Shown piece by piece: positions 55,544-64,000 of a stretch of 64,000 nt of DNA. The stretch comes from Clostridium sp. Marseille-Q2269. GTDB taxonomy: Bacteria > Bacillota > Clostridia > Clostridiales > Clostridiaceae. The notes beneath the pieces were generated by a model, which worked only from the letters and a program-made list of their open reading frames with translations, had not been told where the DNA came from and made no database searches. Where the stretch lies: positions 310,001 to 374,000 of the forward strand of contig NZ_CALSFS010000001.1 in assembly GCF_943736985.1 (NCBI RefSeq), in the 5' to 3' direction. A program made the position numbers and the translations under genes. How positions within the stretch are numbered: position 1 is the stretch's first letter; every line of letters starts with the position of its first letter.

Positions 55544-56722
55544 TTAAGAATTTAGGATATCAAAGGCAGCTCTACAATGAAGTGCTACTCCCAATGATAG
55601 GGAATCTTCATCTATATCAAATAAGTTGCTATGAGCTGGATGTACTATACCTTTTTCTTCATTTCTACAACCTAAATAATAAAATACTGAAGGTTTTTCC
55701 ATAGAGAAATAGGCAAAACTCTCAACTCCCATGCTTGGTTCTTCTAACATTTTTATATTTTCTTCTCCTATTATACCTTTTGCAGAAGTTATAAAGCTGT
55801 TCAGCATTTCATCATTATTATAAAGGCATGGATAGCTTTCCTCTATATTTATTTCACATTGGCCTCTCATAGCTTTACATATACCTTCTACTATTTCTCT
55901 CAATCTTTTCTTTACATATTCTCTATGTTCCTTTTTCATAACTCTTATAATACCAGAAAATACAACTTCCTCTGGTATTATGTTTTGAGCTGTACCTCCA
56001 TGGATAGTCCCTATAGTTATTACTCCTGGATCTGTAGGAGGCAATTCTCTACTTACTATATTTTGAAGAGCCACTACCACATTGCTAGCTATAATTATAG
56101 GATCTACAGAATTATTTGGTCTAGCTCCATGAGCTCCCTTTCCCTTTATTTTTATAGTAAAGGGATTTGATGCCGCATTTACTACACCTTTTCTTAATCC
56201 TATTTTGCCTGTTTCTATCTTTTCTTCCATATGAAGACCTATGACCGCATCTACTTCTGGTTCTTTAAGAACTCCTTCTTTAATCATAAGTCTAGCTCCA
56301 CCAGTAGTTTCTTCTGCTGGTTCAAATAATAATTTTACATTACCTTTTAAATCATGTTTTATAGAATTTAAAACCTTAGCTGTACCTAAAAGTATTGCTG
56401 TATGGGCATCATGGCCACAAGCATGCATTTTCCCTTCTACTTTTGAAGAGTAATCACAAACATTTTTTTCTTGTATAGGAAGAGCATCCATATCTCCTCT
56501 TATAGCTACTGTTTTGGAACCATTCCCTCTTATTATAGCGCAGACACCTGTACTAGCAGTATCGTAATACTCTATGCCTTCATTTTTTAAAAATTCTTTT
56601 ACCTTTTCACAAGTTCTAAAAAGATCATAATCTAGTTCTGGATGTTCATGAAAATCTCTTCTTAATTTTATAACTTCTTCTTTTATACCTAAAGCTTCTT
56701 TTAAAAAATCTATTTCCCCCAT
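55544..56722 (-). CDS. M20-family N-acyl-amino-acid amidohydrolase
   Basis: 392-aa metal-dependent amidase of the hippurate/IAA-amino-acid hydrolase branch. The signature motifs are HEHPELDYDLFRTCEKV, GDMDALPIQEK, MHACGHDAHTAILLG with metal Cys/His/Asp, and EPAEETTGGA with the catalytic Glu pair; the final metal His is in VHPAHSNLFDIDE. ATG 56722 is preferred as GGAGG is 5 nt upstream. It probably releases amino acids from acylated derivatives, but the natural substrate is unknown. Confidence 0.9.
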   Translation of the reverse strand: MGEIDFLKEALGIKEEVIKLRRDFHEHPELDYDLFRTCEKVKEFLKNEGIEYYDTASTGVCAIIRGNGSKTVAIRGDMDALPIQEKNVCDYSSKVEGKMHACGHDAHTAILLGTAKVLNSIKHDLKGNVKLLFEPAEETTGGARLMIKEGVLKEPEVDAVIGLHMEEKIETGKIGLRKGVVNAASNPFTIKIKGKGAHGARPNNSVDPIIIASNVVVALQNIVSRELPPTDPGVITIGTIHGGTAQNIIPEEVVFSGIIRVMKKEHREYVKKRLREIVEGICKAMRGQCEINIEESYPCLYNNDEMLNSFITSAKGIIGEENIKMLEEPSMGVESFAYFSMEKPSVFYYLGCRNEEKGIVHPAHSNLFDIDEDSLSLGVALHCRAAFDILNS

Positions 56723-56806
56723 ACTTACCTCCAATTTTATATTAATGTAATTTAGCTTTTTAATATTTAGTTGTCAACTATATACCTGTTTAAAATTACT
56801 TTTTAA

Positions 56807-59020
56807 TTACTCCCATTTTATTTCTATTGAATCTCCATCTTTTAAATTATCATGATACCCAGCGTTATTACCATTTAAAAGAAGAACTATTTGTCCCTTA
56901 GCTATGGATAAATCAAAATTAACATAATTAAATATGTCTATAAAAATATATTTATCTTTTCCCTTGAGAGTTACTTCTTCATTATTAACTCTAACTTTTA
57001 TATCTGTTTTATTTACATTTAAACTTTCCGATTTTATATTTTCATCATTGCTTTCTATAGAAGATTCCATAGTTAATGCAGCTTCTTTTTTCCATAGTTC
57101 TGTTTTATTTATTTTATTATCTCTATCCTCATTATAATTACTGTCTATTTTCTCTTCAAGAATTATTTTTTCATCAGTTTTAATTATTTGTTTTTCGTTA
57201 AATTCATCACTACCACTTTCTATTTCTTTTTCATCTGGTTTATTTATTTCAACATTTTCTTGGTTATCTACTTTTACTTCTTCTCTTAATTTATATATTC
57301 TATCTCCTTCTTTTATTATATAATTTTCTCCTATTTCTTCTCCATTTAAATAATATCTATAATCCTTCATATTCTCATAGTATTCCTTATAATGACCTAA
57401 GGTTTCAGGAAATAAAATTTTAACATTATCCCCTTCCTTTATTATATAGTTAACATGTGTTTTTTCATTATTTACAAAAGCTAATGGAATTAAATTTTCT
57501 ATAATATCATTTATAAAAAAGGTTATAGAATGCACTTTTTTTATATAATCCTTTAAAGTAGGCTTTGCATCATGTCCATTTTTAGCAAATTCTATTTCTA
57601 TTTTATCTCCTTCTTTTACATTGTCTTCTACAGATGCTTTACTTCCATTAATTTTTATAGATGCATTTGTAGCTAAAGTTCCAAAAGCCATTCTTTTTAT
57701 ACCGTTCAGTACAAACTTTACGGTTTTACCATTTTTGCCTAATAGCACTTTAGGATTTATTCCTGCCTGAAGTATTACATCCATAACTGTGTGTTTATGT
57801 GAGTTAAATAAGCTTATTATACTCCCATTTAGCATTACATCTATGAAGTCATTTCCTAATCTTCTTATTGATATCAATCCTATTCCTAATACTGTTACCC
57901 CTTCACTACCAAATTTACTATTATCAATGCTACAATCTATAACTGCTTCTCTATCTTTTACAGCGGCTCTTTCTAAAGGTATATTAAGCTTTTCACATAA
58001 AAATTCTTTTAAAAGAGGTGTATGAGCTCCACCTCCTACTAAAAATACAGCATTAGGAGATTTTTCTCCATTTATTTCAATTATCTTATTCCCTATTTCC
58101 TGTGATATTTTTCTAACTACTGGTTCTATAACTTTTTGTACTTCCTTTGATGGAATTTTATTAGATAGTCCTAAAACATCTATATATTCTACTGTTTGTG
58201 ATTGTGTACATTGCTTCTTTATTTTTTCTGCTGTCTCAAAATCTACCAAATAATTCTGAACAATAGATTCTGTTACTTCATCTCCCGCTAAAGAAACCAT
58301 GCCAAAAGCTGTTATACTATCTCTACTGCATATGGCTATATCTGAAGTTCCTGCTCCTATATCTATTAACGCCAAATTTAAAAGTCTTAATTTTTTAGGG
58401 ATAGCAGCTTCCATAGCGGCTATAGGTTCCAAAGTTAAGCTATCTACTATGAGTCCTACTTTTTTCATTACAGAGTAAAGACTATCTATAACATGTCTTG
58501 GAAGAAACGTAGCTATAACCTCTGCTGCTATTTTATATGCTTTTTGCAACATTAAGTTTCCTATAATATAATCATTTAAATAATAATTCTTAACAGTATA
58601 CCCTACACAATAAAGTTTACCACCAGATTTTTTACTTACTTCTTCCTCTGCCTTTTTTACTGATGTAAGCTCTAGACTTCTTATAGTATCTTTATCTATT
58701 TCCATTTCAGTGTCTATGTTTAATTCAGATTTAGCTGTATATGTCTTTAAAAATCTGCCTGCTGCAGCAATAGATACTTTATTTAATTCTATATCTAGTT
58801 TTTCTTCTAACTCTGTTTTTACTTTTTCTACTGCATTGGCTACCAGGGAAACATCATGAATTTGACCATCTATCATAGCCCTTTCTTCATGCTCTATGTA
58901 ACTTTCTTCTATAACATGAAATTTCTTATCTCTAACTATTCCTACTGATCCTAATATGGAACGAGTGCCTATATCTAAAGCAAATACTACATTCTGTTTA
59001 TCAAGATGAATTTTTTCCAT
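56807..59020 (-). CDS. FtsA/PilM-like actin-fold ATPase with C-terminal beta-grasp-like repeats
   Basis: 737 aa, nearly twice the length of FtsA. The first 370 residues are an actin-fold ATPase: phosphate-1 ALDIGTRSILGSVG, phosphate-2 LIDIGAGTSDIAI, adenosine loop FLVGGGAHTP, and an FtsA-type SHS2 (1C) region after TRSILG. From about 390 to 590 and again from 665 to the end come repeated units with xxLNG...hxEGDxIxI endings (VMLNGSIIS, NGIKRMAFG, YYLNGEEIGENYIIKEGDRI, LLNGNNAG with LKDGDSIEIKW), separated by an acidic low-complexity stretch (about 590-665). FtsA's amphipathic C-terminal helix is absent. A division or envelope role is likely but unproven. Confidence 0.8.
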   Translation of the reverse strand: MEKIHLDKQNVVFALDIGTRSILGSVGIVRDKKFHVIEESYIEHEERAMIDGQIHDVSLVANAVEKVKTELEEKLDIELNKVSIAAAGRFLKTYTAKSELNIDTEMEIDKDTIRSLELTSVKKAEEEVSKKSGGKLYCVGYTVKNYYLNDYIIGNLMLQKAYKIAAEVIATFLPRHVIDSLYSVMKKVGLIVDSLTLEPIAAMEAAIPKKLRLLNLALIDIGAGTSDIAICSRDSITAFGMVSLAGDEVTESIVQNYLVDFETAEKIKKQCTQSQTVEYIDVLGLSNKIPSKEVQKVIEPVVRKISQEIGNKIIEINGEKSPNAVFLVGGGAHTPLLKEFLCEKLNIPLERAAVKDREAVIDCSIDNSKFGSEGVTVLGIGLISIRRLGNDFIDVMLNGSIISLFNSHKHTVMDVILQAGINPKVLLGKNGKTVKFVLNGIKRMAFGTLATNASIKINGSKASVEDNVKEGDKIEIEFAKNGHDAKPTLKDYIKKVHSITFFINDIIENLIPLAFVNNEKTHVNYIIKEGDNVKILFPETLGHYKEYYENMKDYRYYLNGEEIGENYIIKEGDRIYKLREEVKVDNQENVEINKPDEKEIESGSDEFNEKQIIKTDEKIILEEKIDSNYNEDRDNKINKTELWKKEAALTMESSIESNDENIKSESLNVNKTDIKVRVNNEEVTLKGKDKYIFIDIFNYVNFDLSIAKGQIVLLLNGNNAGYHDNLKDGDSIEIKWE

Positions 59021-59050
59021 AGTATACTACCTCTTTTTCATAATTTAAAA

Positions 59051-59080
59051 GCTCATATTCTTAATTTTTAGAATATGAGC
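59051..59080 (-). terminator. terminator of the 102-aa gene
   Basis: 11-bp perfect stem GCTCATATTCT with an 8-nt loop, followed by TTTT on the minus strand, between the small gene at 59233 and the FtsA-like gene. Confidence 0.75.
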
Positions 59081-59232
59081 CTAATAAAATTATATAATAT
59101 TCTATTGAAACATTCAACAAAAGTAGCCTTTTTAAAATACCTATAAGCATATTATTATAATTATAATAATATCCTAATCTTGCATTTAAGTTATTGTTTA
59201 TATAAAAATATACAAATGTATACTATGATTTT

Positions 59233-59541
59233 TTATTGTTCTACTAAGGTTATTATACCATTGCTATCATTTATATAAGGTAAGTTTTTCACAATATCAC
59301 AAATACATTTCTTAGTTTCTCTACCGTTTTTGTCTATATCTATATCTATCTCTGTTACTTTATTAAAGCACAGCATATGACACCAAAAATCAACAAAGTC
59401 ATCTTTAGTTATAAATTCTGTTCCATGTTCTGTTTTTACTATAAATCCTGTTTTATAATTTTCAAGGATCTCTAGATTTTCTATTTCATTATCACTTAAA
59501 ATATTACATACATCATCCCACATTGTTTTAAAATGAATCAT
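59233..59541 (-). CDS. conserved-looking small acidic protein, unknown function
   Basis: 102 aa, no membrane segment, acidic, with several Cys and Trp residues (MWDDVCNIL, DFWCHMLCFNKVTEID, KKCICDIVKNLPYI). The mixed pattern of hydrophobic blocks and the DDFVDFWCHM segment suggest a folded single domain, but no family was recognised. A very strong ribosome site (AAGGAGGAAAG) precedes the ATG and a terminator follows, so the gene is probably real. Isolated between two unrelated genes. Confidence 0.6.
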   Translation of the reverse strand: MIHFKTMWDDVCNILSDNEIENLEILENYKTGFIVKTEHGTEFITKDDFVDFWCHMLCFNKVTEIDIDIDKNGRETKKCICDIVKNLPYINDSNGIITLVEQ

Positions 59542-59828
59542 GATTCTTTCCTCCTTAAACTTAAATGCTTTTAATCTCTATCATATTTTTCAAATATAGT
59601 ATACCATATTTTATTTTTATGTCAAATATATTAGAACTTATAAGACATTTAATACACATATTAATATGTATTTTAATATATTTTTATATATTTTTATATA
59701 GAAAAGGTTTTAAATAAATCTATTATATATAGTTATTCTTTAAGTCCTTCTCCCCATTATTTATAAATAGCTATAATATTTTACTTTGTCAGTTTTTATA
59801 TTTAATTATATTATTTATAGCTCTTGTT

Positions 59829-59945
59829 ATTATTAGTATATACATGATAATTTTATTGTTCACATAATTTATTTAAGATTATATTTCAAATAAATTATGT
59901 GAACATATACTAATAATCTACTATTTAAACTAATAGTAGATTATA
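59829..59945. repeat. nested inverted repeats
   Basis: The outer arms (12 bp, 59829-59840 with 59906-59917) enclose inner arms of 18 bp (59857-59874 with 59888-59905). A further 13-bp hairpin ATAATCTACTATT starts inside the outer right arm. The whole is too elaborate for a simple terminator. Confidence 0.6.
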
Positions 59946-59965
59946 CATCTATTTTCTCAAACTAA

Positions 59966-60003
59966 AAACAACATCATGAAATTATTATTCACAATGTTGT
60001 TTC
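59966..60003 (-). terminator. terminator of the helicase gene
   Basis: Stem AAACAACAT with ATGTTGTTT and internal pairing, followed by TTTTTAG on the minus strand, directly past the helicase stop. Confidence 0.65.
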
Positions 60004-60005
60004 AA

Positions 60006-62009
60006 TTAAATCTTTTTAATAATATTACTTTTAGTTATAACATTCATATCAAATTTTCTTTTCATACCATCCAAAAATACTATTTCTACATAGTCTTTTC
60101 CTTGACTTTCAATAATTCCCTCACCAAAGACTTTATGAATTATCCTTTCTTTTCCTTTGAAATAATCATTTTGTAGCAATTGATTATCTAACTTACACTC
60201 TTTTATAAATTTAGATGCTTCTTTATTTTTCCCTCTTATAGCTTTTGGCACAGTTAGGTATAAGTTTTCTTTTGTCCTTGTAATACCTACATAAAAAAGC
60301 CGTCTTTCCTCTTCTATATTAACTTTCTCATCAGCCTTATTATATGGAATATTCCCTTCATTACAATTCACAATAATTACATTTTTAAATTCCATACCCT
60401 TAACTCCATGAATTGTACTTAATATTACACTATTTTCATCTACCTCTTTTTTATTTATTTCTTTTTCTACTTCCTCTACATGAACTAAAAAAGTTAAAAT
60501 ACTTGTATATCCTTCAGCTGCTTCTTTTAATTCATCTACTATTTGTAAAAATTCTTCCTTGTCTACTTTTATTCTTTCACTATATTCTTTAATATACTGC
60601 TCATACCCTAAAGTATGCATTATATGACCTATTGCATCTCTAGCACTCATTTTATTCATTTTATTTATATCCTTTTCAACATCATCTAAATTCTTTATTT
60701 GAAAAGGTTGAATATCTTTTTGCTCTTTTAATATATCAAAACTATTCTTATAATATTTATGTCTTCTTAATCTTTCTACATTTAGTTTACTTACATATCT
60801 AAAAGGTTTATTTATAATTTTTATAAAGGTTTTTTTGTCATAAGGATCTATACATATCTGCATATAATTTAGTATGTCTTTACATACAAAATGATTAAAA
60901 AAATTATAACCTTTATCCAAAAGTCTAAATGGTATTCTTTTTTTGAAAAATAAATCCGTTAAACTTCTACTTTCCATATTGGTTCTATAAAGTATGGCTA
61001 CATCTTTATATGTATAACCTTCATTTATAATATTACTAATTATTCTACTTATTTCTTCTGCCTGCTCTCTTTCATTTAAAAAACACTTTAATAGTATTTT
61101 TTTATCATAATTATTATAAGCATCTATTTTTTTATTATTTCTTAACTTATTGTTTGAAATTAGATTTTTAGAAATATTTACTATATTTTTGGGGCTTCTA
61201 TAGTTATATCTTAAATATATCTTTTCTCCATTTTGAAAATATTGGCTGAAATTTACCATACACTCTGGTTTGGATCCTCTAAATGAATATATACATTGAT
61301 CCTCATCTCCTACTGCAAACAAAGAATTACCATTACATAACATTTGAAGAATATTTATTTGTAATATATCACAATCTTGAAATTCATCTACTAATATATA
61401 TTTAAATAATTTTTTATATCCATTAAGAAGATATTTATCCTCACTCAAAAGCTTAAACATATTTATTTGCAAATCATCAAAGTCTAAAAGTTCCTTCTTT
61501 TCTTTATATTCTTCATAACTATTAAAACAATGCTCAAATATACTTTTGTCAATTTTAGATACAAACTTATCCATAGTTAAATTACTAGTTTTAAAAAGAG
61601 AGATATCATTTAAAACATCTCTTACTTTGTCTTCATTTACAGAATCCAAATAGGATATCAGTATATTATTTATTAAAGAATAGGTTTCTTTTCTCCCTAT
61701 TATATTTATATTTTTATAGTATCTATTTAGTATTTTATAAAAAAGGCCATGAAAGGTTCCAAAAAAAGGTGCTTTTTTATTACTGCTTATTTCCTTATAT
61801 CTTTCTTTCATGTTCATAGCTGCAGCTCTAGTAAAAGTTATTACCAATATATTATTGGGATTTATACTTAGATTTTCTATTAAATATGCAACTCTATTTA
61901 TAATAACAGTGGTTTTGCCAGAACCTGGTGGAGCTACAATTAAAGTATTATCCTTATGGCTCTTCACCGCTTCTTTCTGATAGTGATCTAAAAAACTATA
62001 ATCTATCAT
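60006..62009 (-). CDS. UvrD/PcrA-family ATP-dependent DNA helicase
   Basis: 667-aa superfamily 1A 3'-5' helicase, somewhat shorter than PcrA/UvrD. Motifs: Q-motif LDHYQKEAV, Walker A APPGSGKTT, Ia VITFTRAAAMNMKER, motif II VDEFQDCD, III GDEDQCIYSFRGS, IV RYNYRSPKNIV, V STIHGVKGMEFKNVI, VI EERRLFYVGITRTK. The C-terminus (about 615-667, HKVFGEGIIESQGKDYVEIVF) is a PcrA-like Tudor region that can contact RNA polymerase. Whether this is PcrA itself or an extra UvrD-like helicase is uncertain given its size. Start ATG with GGGAG upstream. Confidence 0.88.
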   Translation of the reverse strand: MIDYSFLDHYQKEAVKSHKDNTLIVAPPGSGKTTVIINRVAYLIENLSINPNNILVITFTRAAAMNMKERYKEISSNKKAPFFGTFHGLFYKILNRYYKNINIIGRKETYSLINNILISYLDSVNEDKVRDVLNDISLFKTSNLTMDKFVSKIDKSIFEHCFNSYEEYKEKKELLDFDDLQINMFKLLSEDKYLLNGYKKLFKYILVDEFQDCDILQINILQMLCNGNSLFAVGDEDQCIYSFRGSKPECMVNFSQYFQNGEKIYLRYNYRSPKNIVNISKNLISNNKLRNNKKIDAYNNYDKKILLKCFLNEREQAEEISRIISNIINEGYTYKDVAILYRTNMESRSLTDLFFKKRIPFRLLDKGYNFFNHFVCKDILNYMQICIDPYDKKTFIKIINKPFRYVSKLNVERLRRHKYYKNSFDILKEQKDIQPFQIKNLDDVEKDINKMNKMSARDAIGHIMHTLGYEQYIKEYSERIKVDKEEFLQIVDELKEAAEGYTSILTFLVHVEEVEKEINKKEVDENSVILSTIHGVKGMEFKNVIIVNCNEGNIPYNKADEKVNIEEERRLFYVGITRTKENLYLTVPKAIRGKNKEASKFIKECKLDNQLLQNDYFKGKERIIHKVFGEGIIESQGKDYVEIVFLDGMKRKFDMNVITKSNIIKKI

Positions 62010-62294
62010 ATAAAAACTCCCTTAATCTTCTAATACTCAATCAAGTATACTTTACTAAAACCTAGAGAAAATATCAAATGTATGACAATGAAATTTATTA
62101 CAAAATATATATTTATATTCATTATAGAGATCTATATACAATATCTAAAGCTTTATATTTAAAACTGATTCTATAACTTTATAAATAGAATAAATATAAA
62201 ATTTCATTTATATTTAATTACTTCCATATATTCTCTATATTTTTTCATAAGGCTCATAAAAAAGTGACTAATATTTTAATTTTCATCACTAAGT
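62010..62294. other. intergenic between divergent helicase and pncB genes
   Basis: About 285 bases of AT-rich DNA before the pncB promoter at 62295-62337. No small gene or strong structure was seen. Confidence 0.5.
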
Positions 62295-62337
62295 ATTGTA
62301 ATAGATCTTGTAAAGTATTACAATGTTGTTATATATT
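62295..62337 (+). promoter_or_regulatory. pncB promoter overlapped by a palindromic operator
   Basis: Perfect 9-bp arms ATTGTAATA (62295-62303) and TATTACAAT (62316-62324) with a 12-bp spacer. They cover a possible -35 TTGTAA (62308-62313) and the spacer to TATATT (62332-62337). This is the layout of a repressor site. The NAD-pathway repressors NiaR and NrtR are candidates by gene context only; the site was not matched to either consensus. Confidence 0.5.
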
Positions 62338-62365
62338 TTTACTATTACATAGAGGAGAATTAATA

Positions 62366-63847
62366 ATGGAATACAGTAAAAACTTCGATGTTAGAAACAA
62401 TAGAAATCTTACCATGTTAGTAGATTTTTATGAACTTACTATGGGAAATGGATATTTAAAAAGTGGCATGGCAGACAAAATAGCCTACTATGATATGTTC
62501 TTTAGAAGAGTTCCTGATGGTGGGGGCTATTGTATTATGGCAGGAGTTCAACAACTTATTGAATATTTATCCACCTTGAAATTTACGGAAGATGATATAG
62601 AATATTTAAGATCTAAAAAACAATTTTCCGAGGAATTTTTAGACTATCTAAAAAACTTCAAATTTTCTTGTGATGTTTGGGCAGTACCGGAAGGATATCC
62701 TGTTTTTCCAAATGAACCTTTAGTTACAGTTCGTGGACCGGTTATTCAAGCTCAATTTGTAGAAACTATGATCCTTCTTACTATAAATCATCAAACTCTT
62801 ATAGCTACTAAAGCTAATAGAATATGTAGAGCTGCTGAAAATCGTCCTGTTATGGAGTTTGGTTCTAGAAGAGCTCAAGGCTATGATGGTGCTATTTATG
62901 GTGCTAGAGCAGCTGTAATTGGCGGTTGTAGTGCAACAGCTTGTACTATAGCTGAAGAAATGTTTGGTATACCAACTGCCGGTACTATGGCTCACAGTTG
63001 GATACAACTTTTTCCTACAGAATATGAGGCATTTAAAACTTGGGCAGAGGTAGATTCAGAGAATTGTGTACTTTTAGTAGACACTTATAATGTACTGAAA
63101 TCTGGTATTCCTAATGCTATAAAAGTATTTAATGAAGTATTAAAACCTAAGGGTATTAGGCCTAAGGGAATTAGAATAGACAGTGGTGATATAACTTACC
63201 TCACAAAAAAATGCAGAAAAATGTTAGATAATGCTGGCTATGAGGATGTAAGCATAGTAGTATCAAATTCTTTAGACGAATTTATAATAAGAGATGTTTT
63301 AAATCAAGGGGCCAAAATTAATAGCTTTGGTGTAGGAGAAAGACTTATAACAGCAAGATCTGAACCTGTTTTTGGTGGAGTATACAAGTTGACTGCAGTG
63401 GAAGCTTTTGACGGAATAATAACACCTAAAATTAAAATAAGTGAAAACGAAGAAAAAATAACTAATCCAGGATTTAAAAAAGTTTACAGAATATATGATA
63501 AAGATTCTCATCAAGCTATTGTCGATCTTATAGCTATTCATGATGAGAAAATAGATGAGACTAAACCACTTGAAATATTTGATCCTTTATTTACATGGAA
63601 AAAGAAAAAAATCAAAAATTACTATGCGGAAGAATTGCTAGTTAAAATATTTGATAAAGGAAATAAAGTTTACGAAAGTCCTAATGTTATGGATATAAAG
63701 CATTTTGCTAAAAAACAAACTGAAAGATTGTGGCCTGAAGTTTTAAGATTTGAAAATCCTCATAATTACTATGTGGACCTTTCTCCAAAACTTTGGAGAA
63801 TTAAACAAGAACTTTTGCATAAATTTTCAGAGATTTATGAAGAGTAA
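62366..63847 (+). CDS. pncB: nicotinate phosphoribosyltransferase
   Basis: 493-aa NAD-salvage enzyme making nicotinate mononucleotide from nicotinate and PRPP with ATP stimulation. Family blocks: LTMLVDFYELTMGNGYL, VPEGYPVFPNEPLVTV, EFGSRRAQGYDGA, the phosphorylated-His segment TMAHSWIQLFP, VLLVDTYNVLKSGIPNA and IRIDSGDITYL. ATG 62366 is chosen because GAGGAG is 8 nt upstream and the protein then has the usual length; an upstream extension would not be family-like. Monocistronic. Confidence 0.95.
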   Translation: MEYSKNFDVRNNRNLTMLVDFYELTMGNGYLKSGMADKIAYYDMFFRRVPDGGGYCIMAGVQQLIEYLSTLKFTEDDIEYLRSKKQFSEEFLDYLKNFKFSCDVWAVPEGYPVFPNEPLVTVRGPVIQAQFVETMILLTINHQTLIATKANRICRAAENRPVMEFGSRRAQGYDGAIYGARAAVIGGCSATACTIAEEMFGIPTAGTMAHSWIQLFPTEYEAFKTWAEVDSENCVLLVDTYNVLKSGIPNAIKVFNEVLKPKGIRPKGIRIDSGDITYLTKKCRKMLDNAGYEDVSIVVSNSLDEFIIRDVLNQGAKINSFGVGERLITARSEPVFGGVYKLTAVEAFDGIITPKIKISENEEKITNPGFKKVYRIYDKDSHQAIVDLIAIHDEKIDETKPLEIFDPLFTWKKKKIKNYYAEELLVKIFDKGNKVYESPNVMDIKHFAKKQTERLWPEVLRFENPHNYYVDLSPKLWRIKQELLHKFSEIYEE

Positions 63848-63884
63848 CTAAGAACAATTTATATTATAAATTTAAAGTTGAACT

Positions 63885-63925
63885 AAAAAGCTGTTGCTAA
63901 ACATATTTTATCAACAGCTTTTTTA
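63885..63925 (+). terminator. terminator of pncB
   Basis: Stem AAAAAGCTGTTG with CAACAGCTTTTTT, 37 nt past the stop. It may also serve the convergent gene at the right edge. Confidence 0.8.
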
Positions 63926-63937
63926 TTTATTATAAAA

Positions 63938-64000
63938 TTATCCTACAAAACTTTGTATTAGTAACATTATAGCAGATAATGCAGCTATATATCCCATAAG
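63938..64000 (-). CDS. C-terminal end of a membrane protein (cut by the window edge)
   Basis: Twenty codons ending in TAA read MGYIAALSAIMLLIQSFVG on the minus strand, a hydrophobic helix directly followed by the stop and then the shared terminator region. The rest lies outside the window, so neither family nor length can be judged. Confidence 0.4.
   Translation of the reverse strand, partial: LMGYIAALSAIMLLIQSFVG

Larger units (their letters stand above)
59542..60005. other. intergenic packed with palindromes
   Basis: 464 bases without a gene. The right half contains a nested palindrome (59829-59917), a third hairpin (59914-59945) and the helicase terminator (59966-60003). The left part is plain AT-rich DNA carrying the upstream region of the 102-aa gene. 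Confidence 0.5.

Overview
The window is low-GC, gene-dense Firmicute DNA. Everything in it fits a proteolytic, spore-forming, amino-acid-fermenting Clostridium of the C. botulinum group I / C. sporogenes type. The indicators are a selenocysteine-dependent betaine reductase locus (Stickland fermentation), a secreted thermolysin-like protease, SpoVD/SpoVB-type sporulation genes inside or near cell-wall clusters, strong AGGAGG ribosome binding sites with frequent TTG/GTG starts, and very AT-rich intergenic DNA. The species assignment is inference. No rRNA, tRNA or CRISPR array was found.

Layout. Positions 1-6,700 hold minus-strand housekeeping and minor genes: a corrinoid-type methyltransferase cut by the window edge, a 51-aa protein, a patatin lipase, a beta-carbonic anhydrase, an RlmL-type rRNA methylase and exonuclease III. 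Positions 6,950-9,090 are pyrR-uraA behind a readable PyrR attenuator. Between that attenuator and rluD lies an unexplained array of seven near-evenly spaced motifs (9,177-9,326). lspA-rluD, a DksA/TraR-type protein and aroB-mtnN-aroF follow. From 14,570 to 30,150 is a large minus-strand division and cell-wall (dcw) cluster. Read from its promoter end it is mraZ, rsmH, ftsL, spoVD, murE, murF, mraY, a SEDS gene (spoVE/ftsW), then after a terminator ftsQ, DUF881-sbp-DUF881, yggS, sepF, yggT, ylmH and divIVA. murD, murG, ftsA and ftsZ are absent from it. Three 10-bp-phased AGTGG repeats form an MraZ box in front of mraZ.

After the divergent ychF GTPase comes the most distinctive locus (31,830-37,548): grdI, grdH (selenoprotein), a BCCT betaine transporter and grdA (selenoprotein) on the minus strand, with a divergent TetR-type regulator. 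A perfect 15-bp-arm palindrome lies in the shared intergenic region. Both selenoproteins have an in-frame TGA that ordinary gene calling reads as a stop. The layout implies betaine uptake and reduction under dedicated control. Protein C (GrdC/D), thioredoxin and the selenocysteine machinery must be encoded elsewhere.

Positions 37,600-48,000 carry a hemolysin-III-family protein, an M28 peptidase, a secreted M4 protease, a truncated propeptide-only copy of that protease, a Lon-family protease with a degenerate ATPase region, a 47-aa membrane peptide and an aminopeptidase P. Two copies of a 95-113 bp imperfect palindrome (after ychF and at the break in the truncated protease gene) look like a small non-autonomous mobile element. 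Positions 48,300-64,000 carry a ferritin-like protein, a dicarboxylate/amino-acid symporter, two convergent SpoVB-like flippases, a RluA-family pseudouridine synthase, an M20 amidohydrolase, a large FtsA-like ATPase with C-terminal beta-grasp-like repeats, a UvrD-family helicase and nicotinate phosphoribosyltransferase behind a palindrome-overlapped promoter.
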